NCBI GenBank assembly: GCA_002973635.1
Contig: CP027224.1
Span: forward strand, 4,288,501-4,352,500
Length of the DNA: 64,000 nt
Origin: Lysinibacillus sp. B2A1
Lineage (GTDB): Bacteria > Bacillota > Bacilli > Bacillales_A > Planococcaceae
Direction of reading: 5' to 3'
The notes under the pieces: generated by a model
Told to the model about the DNA's origin: nothing
Seen by the model: the letters and a program-made list of their open reading frames with translations, nothing else
The model's database searches: none
Shown here: piece by piece, positions 63,643 to 64,000 of the stretch
Layout: every line of letters begins with the position of its first letter
Position numbering within the stretch: position 1 is the first letter of the stretch
Program-made: the position numbers and the translations under genes

Positions 63643-64000
63643 TTATTTTATTAGGGAATAAATATATGTGTCATATGGAACATTATTTTGACGCATATAT
63701 TTTTTTAACAACCCTTCTTTTTCAAAGCCAGCTCTTATTAATAGCTTGTTTGAAGCATCATTTTCAGTGAAAACTATTGCTCCTATACGTACTAACTCCA
63801 TCTCTTGGAAGCCAAATGAAATTACTTTATTAACAGCCTCCAGTGCATAACCTTTTCCCCAACTCTCTGGGAATAGTGCATAACTTATTTCAGCCCTTTT
63901 ATGCTCAGTTGACCACTCCTGAAAACCAATGGTACCAATTATACCTTCTTGCCCTTTTAATTCTATTCCCCATTTAATTCCACGTTTTTCATTATAGTTC
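63643..64000 (-). CDS. GNAT acetyltransferase (RimJ-like), N-terminus cut by window edge
   Basis: About 118 C-terminal residues visible, starting mid-protein. Motifs of the RimJ/RimL-type acetyltransferases are clear: GIIGTIGFQEW, RAEISYALFPESWGKGYALE (acetyl-CoA loop) and ENDASNKLLIRAGFEKEGLL. It ends YIYSLIK. Such enzymes acetylate protein N-termini or small molecules; the target is unknown. Confidence 0.85.
   Translation of the reverse strand, partial: NYNEKRGIKWGIELKGQEGIIGTIGFQEWSTEHKRAEISYALFPESWGKGYALEAVNKVISFGFQEMELVRIGAIVFTENDASNKLLIRAGFEKEGLLKKYMRQNNVPYDTYIYSLIK

Overview
The window is about 64 kb of a low-GC, endospore-forming Bacillota chromosome. Gene content and order resemble the yui/yut/yun region of Bacillus subtilis (yuiD, yuiB, yutM, yutI, yuzD, yutJ, yuzB, yutF, yutE, yutD, lipA, yunB, yunD, yunE, yunF). 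An SLH-anchored surface protein, a YunB sporulation protein and the repeat content point to a Lysinibacillus-like member of the Bacillales. The genus is an inference. I saw no rRNA, tRNA, prophage, transposase gene or CRISPR array.

Layout. 1-4.5 kb: arginine/ornithine catabolism (rocD cut by the window edge, rocA) with a divergent RocR/TyrR-like regulator. 4.5-9.2 kb: GSP13, an ECF sigma/anti-sigma pair, a sodium symporter. 9.2-16.5 kb: PatB-type lyase, a CorA-like membrane protein, cyclophilin, a class A PBP. 16.7-22.5 kb: the complete seven-gene Mrp Na+/H+ antiporter operon. 23-40.4 kb: a sulfate-assimilation region made of cysH-cysP-sat-cysC, the sbp-cysTWA sulfate ABC transporter, an SLH surface protein, cysJI, and sumT-sirB-yezD. 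Together these import sulfate, activate it to APS/PAPS, reduce it to sulfite and sulfide, and make part of the siroheme pathway; sirC is not in the window. 40.6-45.9 kb: PepA, YuiD/YuiB, Nudix, and a divergent MarR/CarD-like pair. 47-62 kb: Fe-S assembly proteins, a Rex-box-controlled NADH dehydrogenase-like gene, HAD phosphatases, lipoyl synthase, sporulation and HD-GYP genes, a metallophosphatase and a Fur-box siderophore-binding lipoprotein. 62-64 kb: a cold-shock gene and an incomplete GNAT gene.

The most unusual material is non-coding. (1) Two copies of a 753-871 bp non-coding element (10490-11360 and 53601-54353) are each flanked by a perfect 28-30 bp direct repeat. In each case that repeat is the local rho-independent terminator, as if a mobile element inserts at terminators and duplicates them. 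(2) Three separate sulfur transcription units (cysH, sbp, sumT) share a compact leader: GCTGR, a 4-bp stem whose sequence covaries, then AGGC, where AGGC is also the first strand of an intrinsic terminator. This looks like a dedicated sulfur attenuation/antitermination system. (3) A second structured repeat family (38422-38616, 50841-51033 and a relic near 7.25 kb) keeps its hairpins through compensatory changes. (4) A 41-bp tandem array of roughly a dozen good copies splits the cysH-cysP-sat-cysC operon. (5) Several operator sets can be read directly: paired 19-bp palindromes between rocA and its regulator, two Rex boxes, two MarR palindromes, a Fur box and a sigma-X-like autoregulatory promoter.
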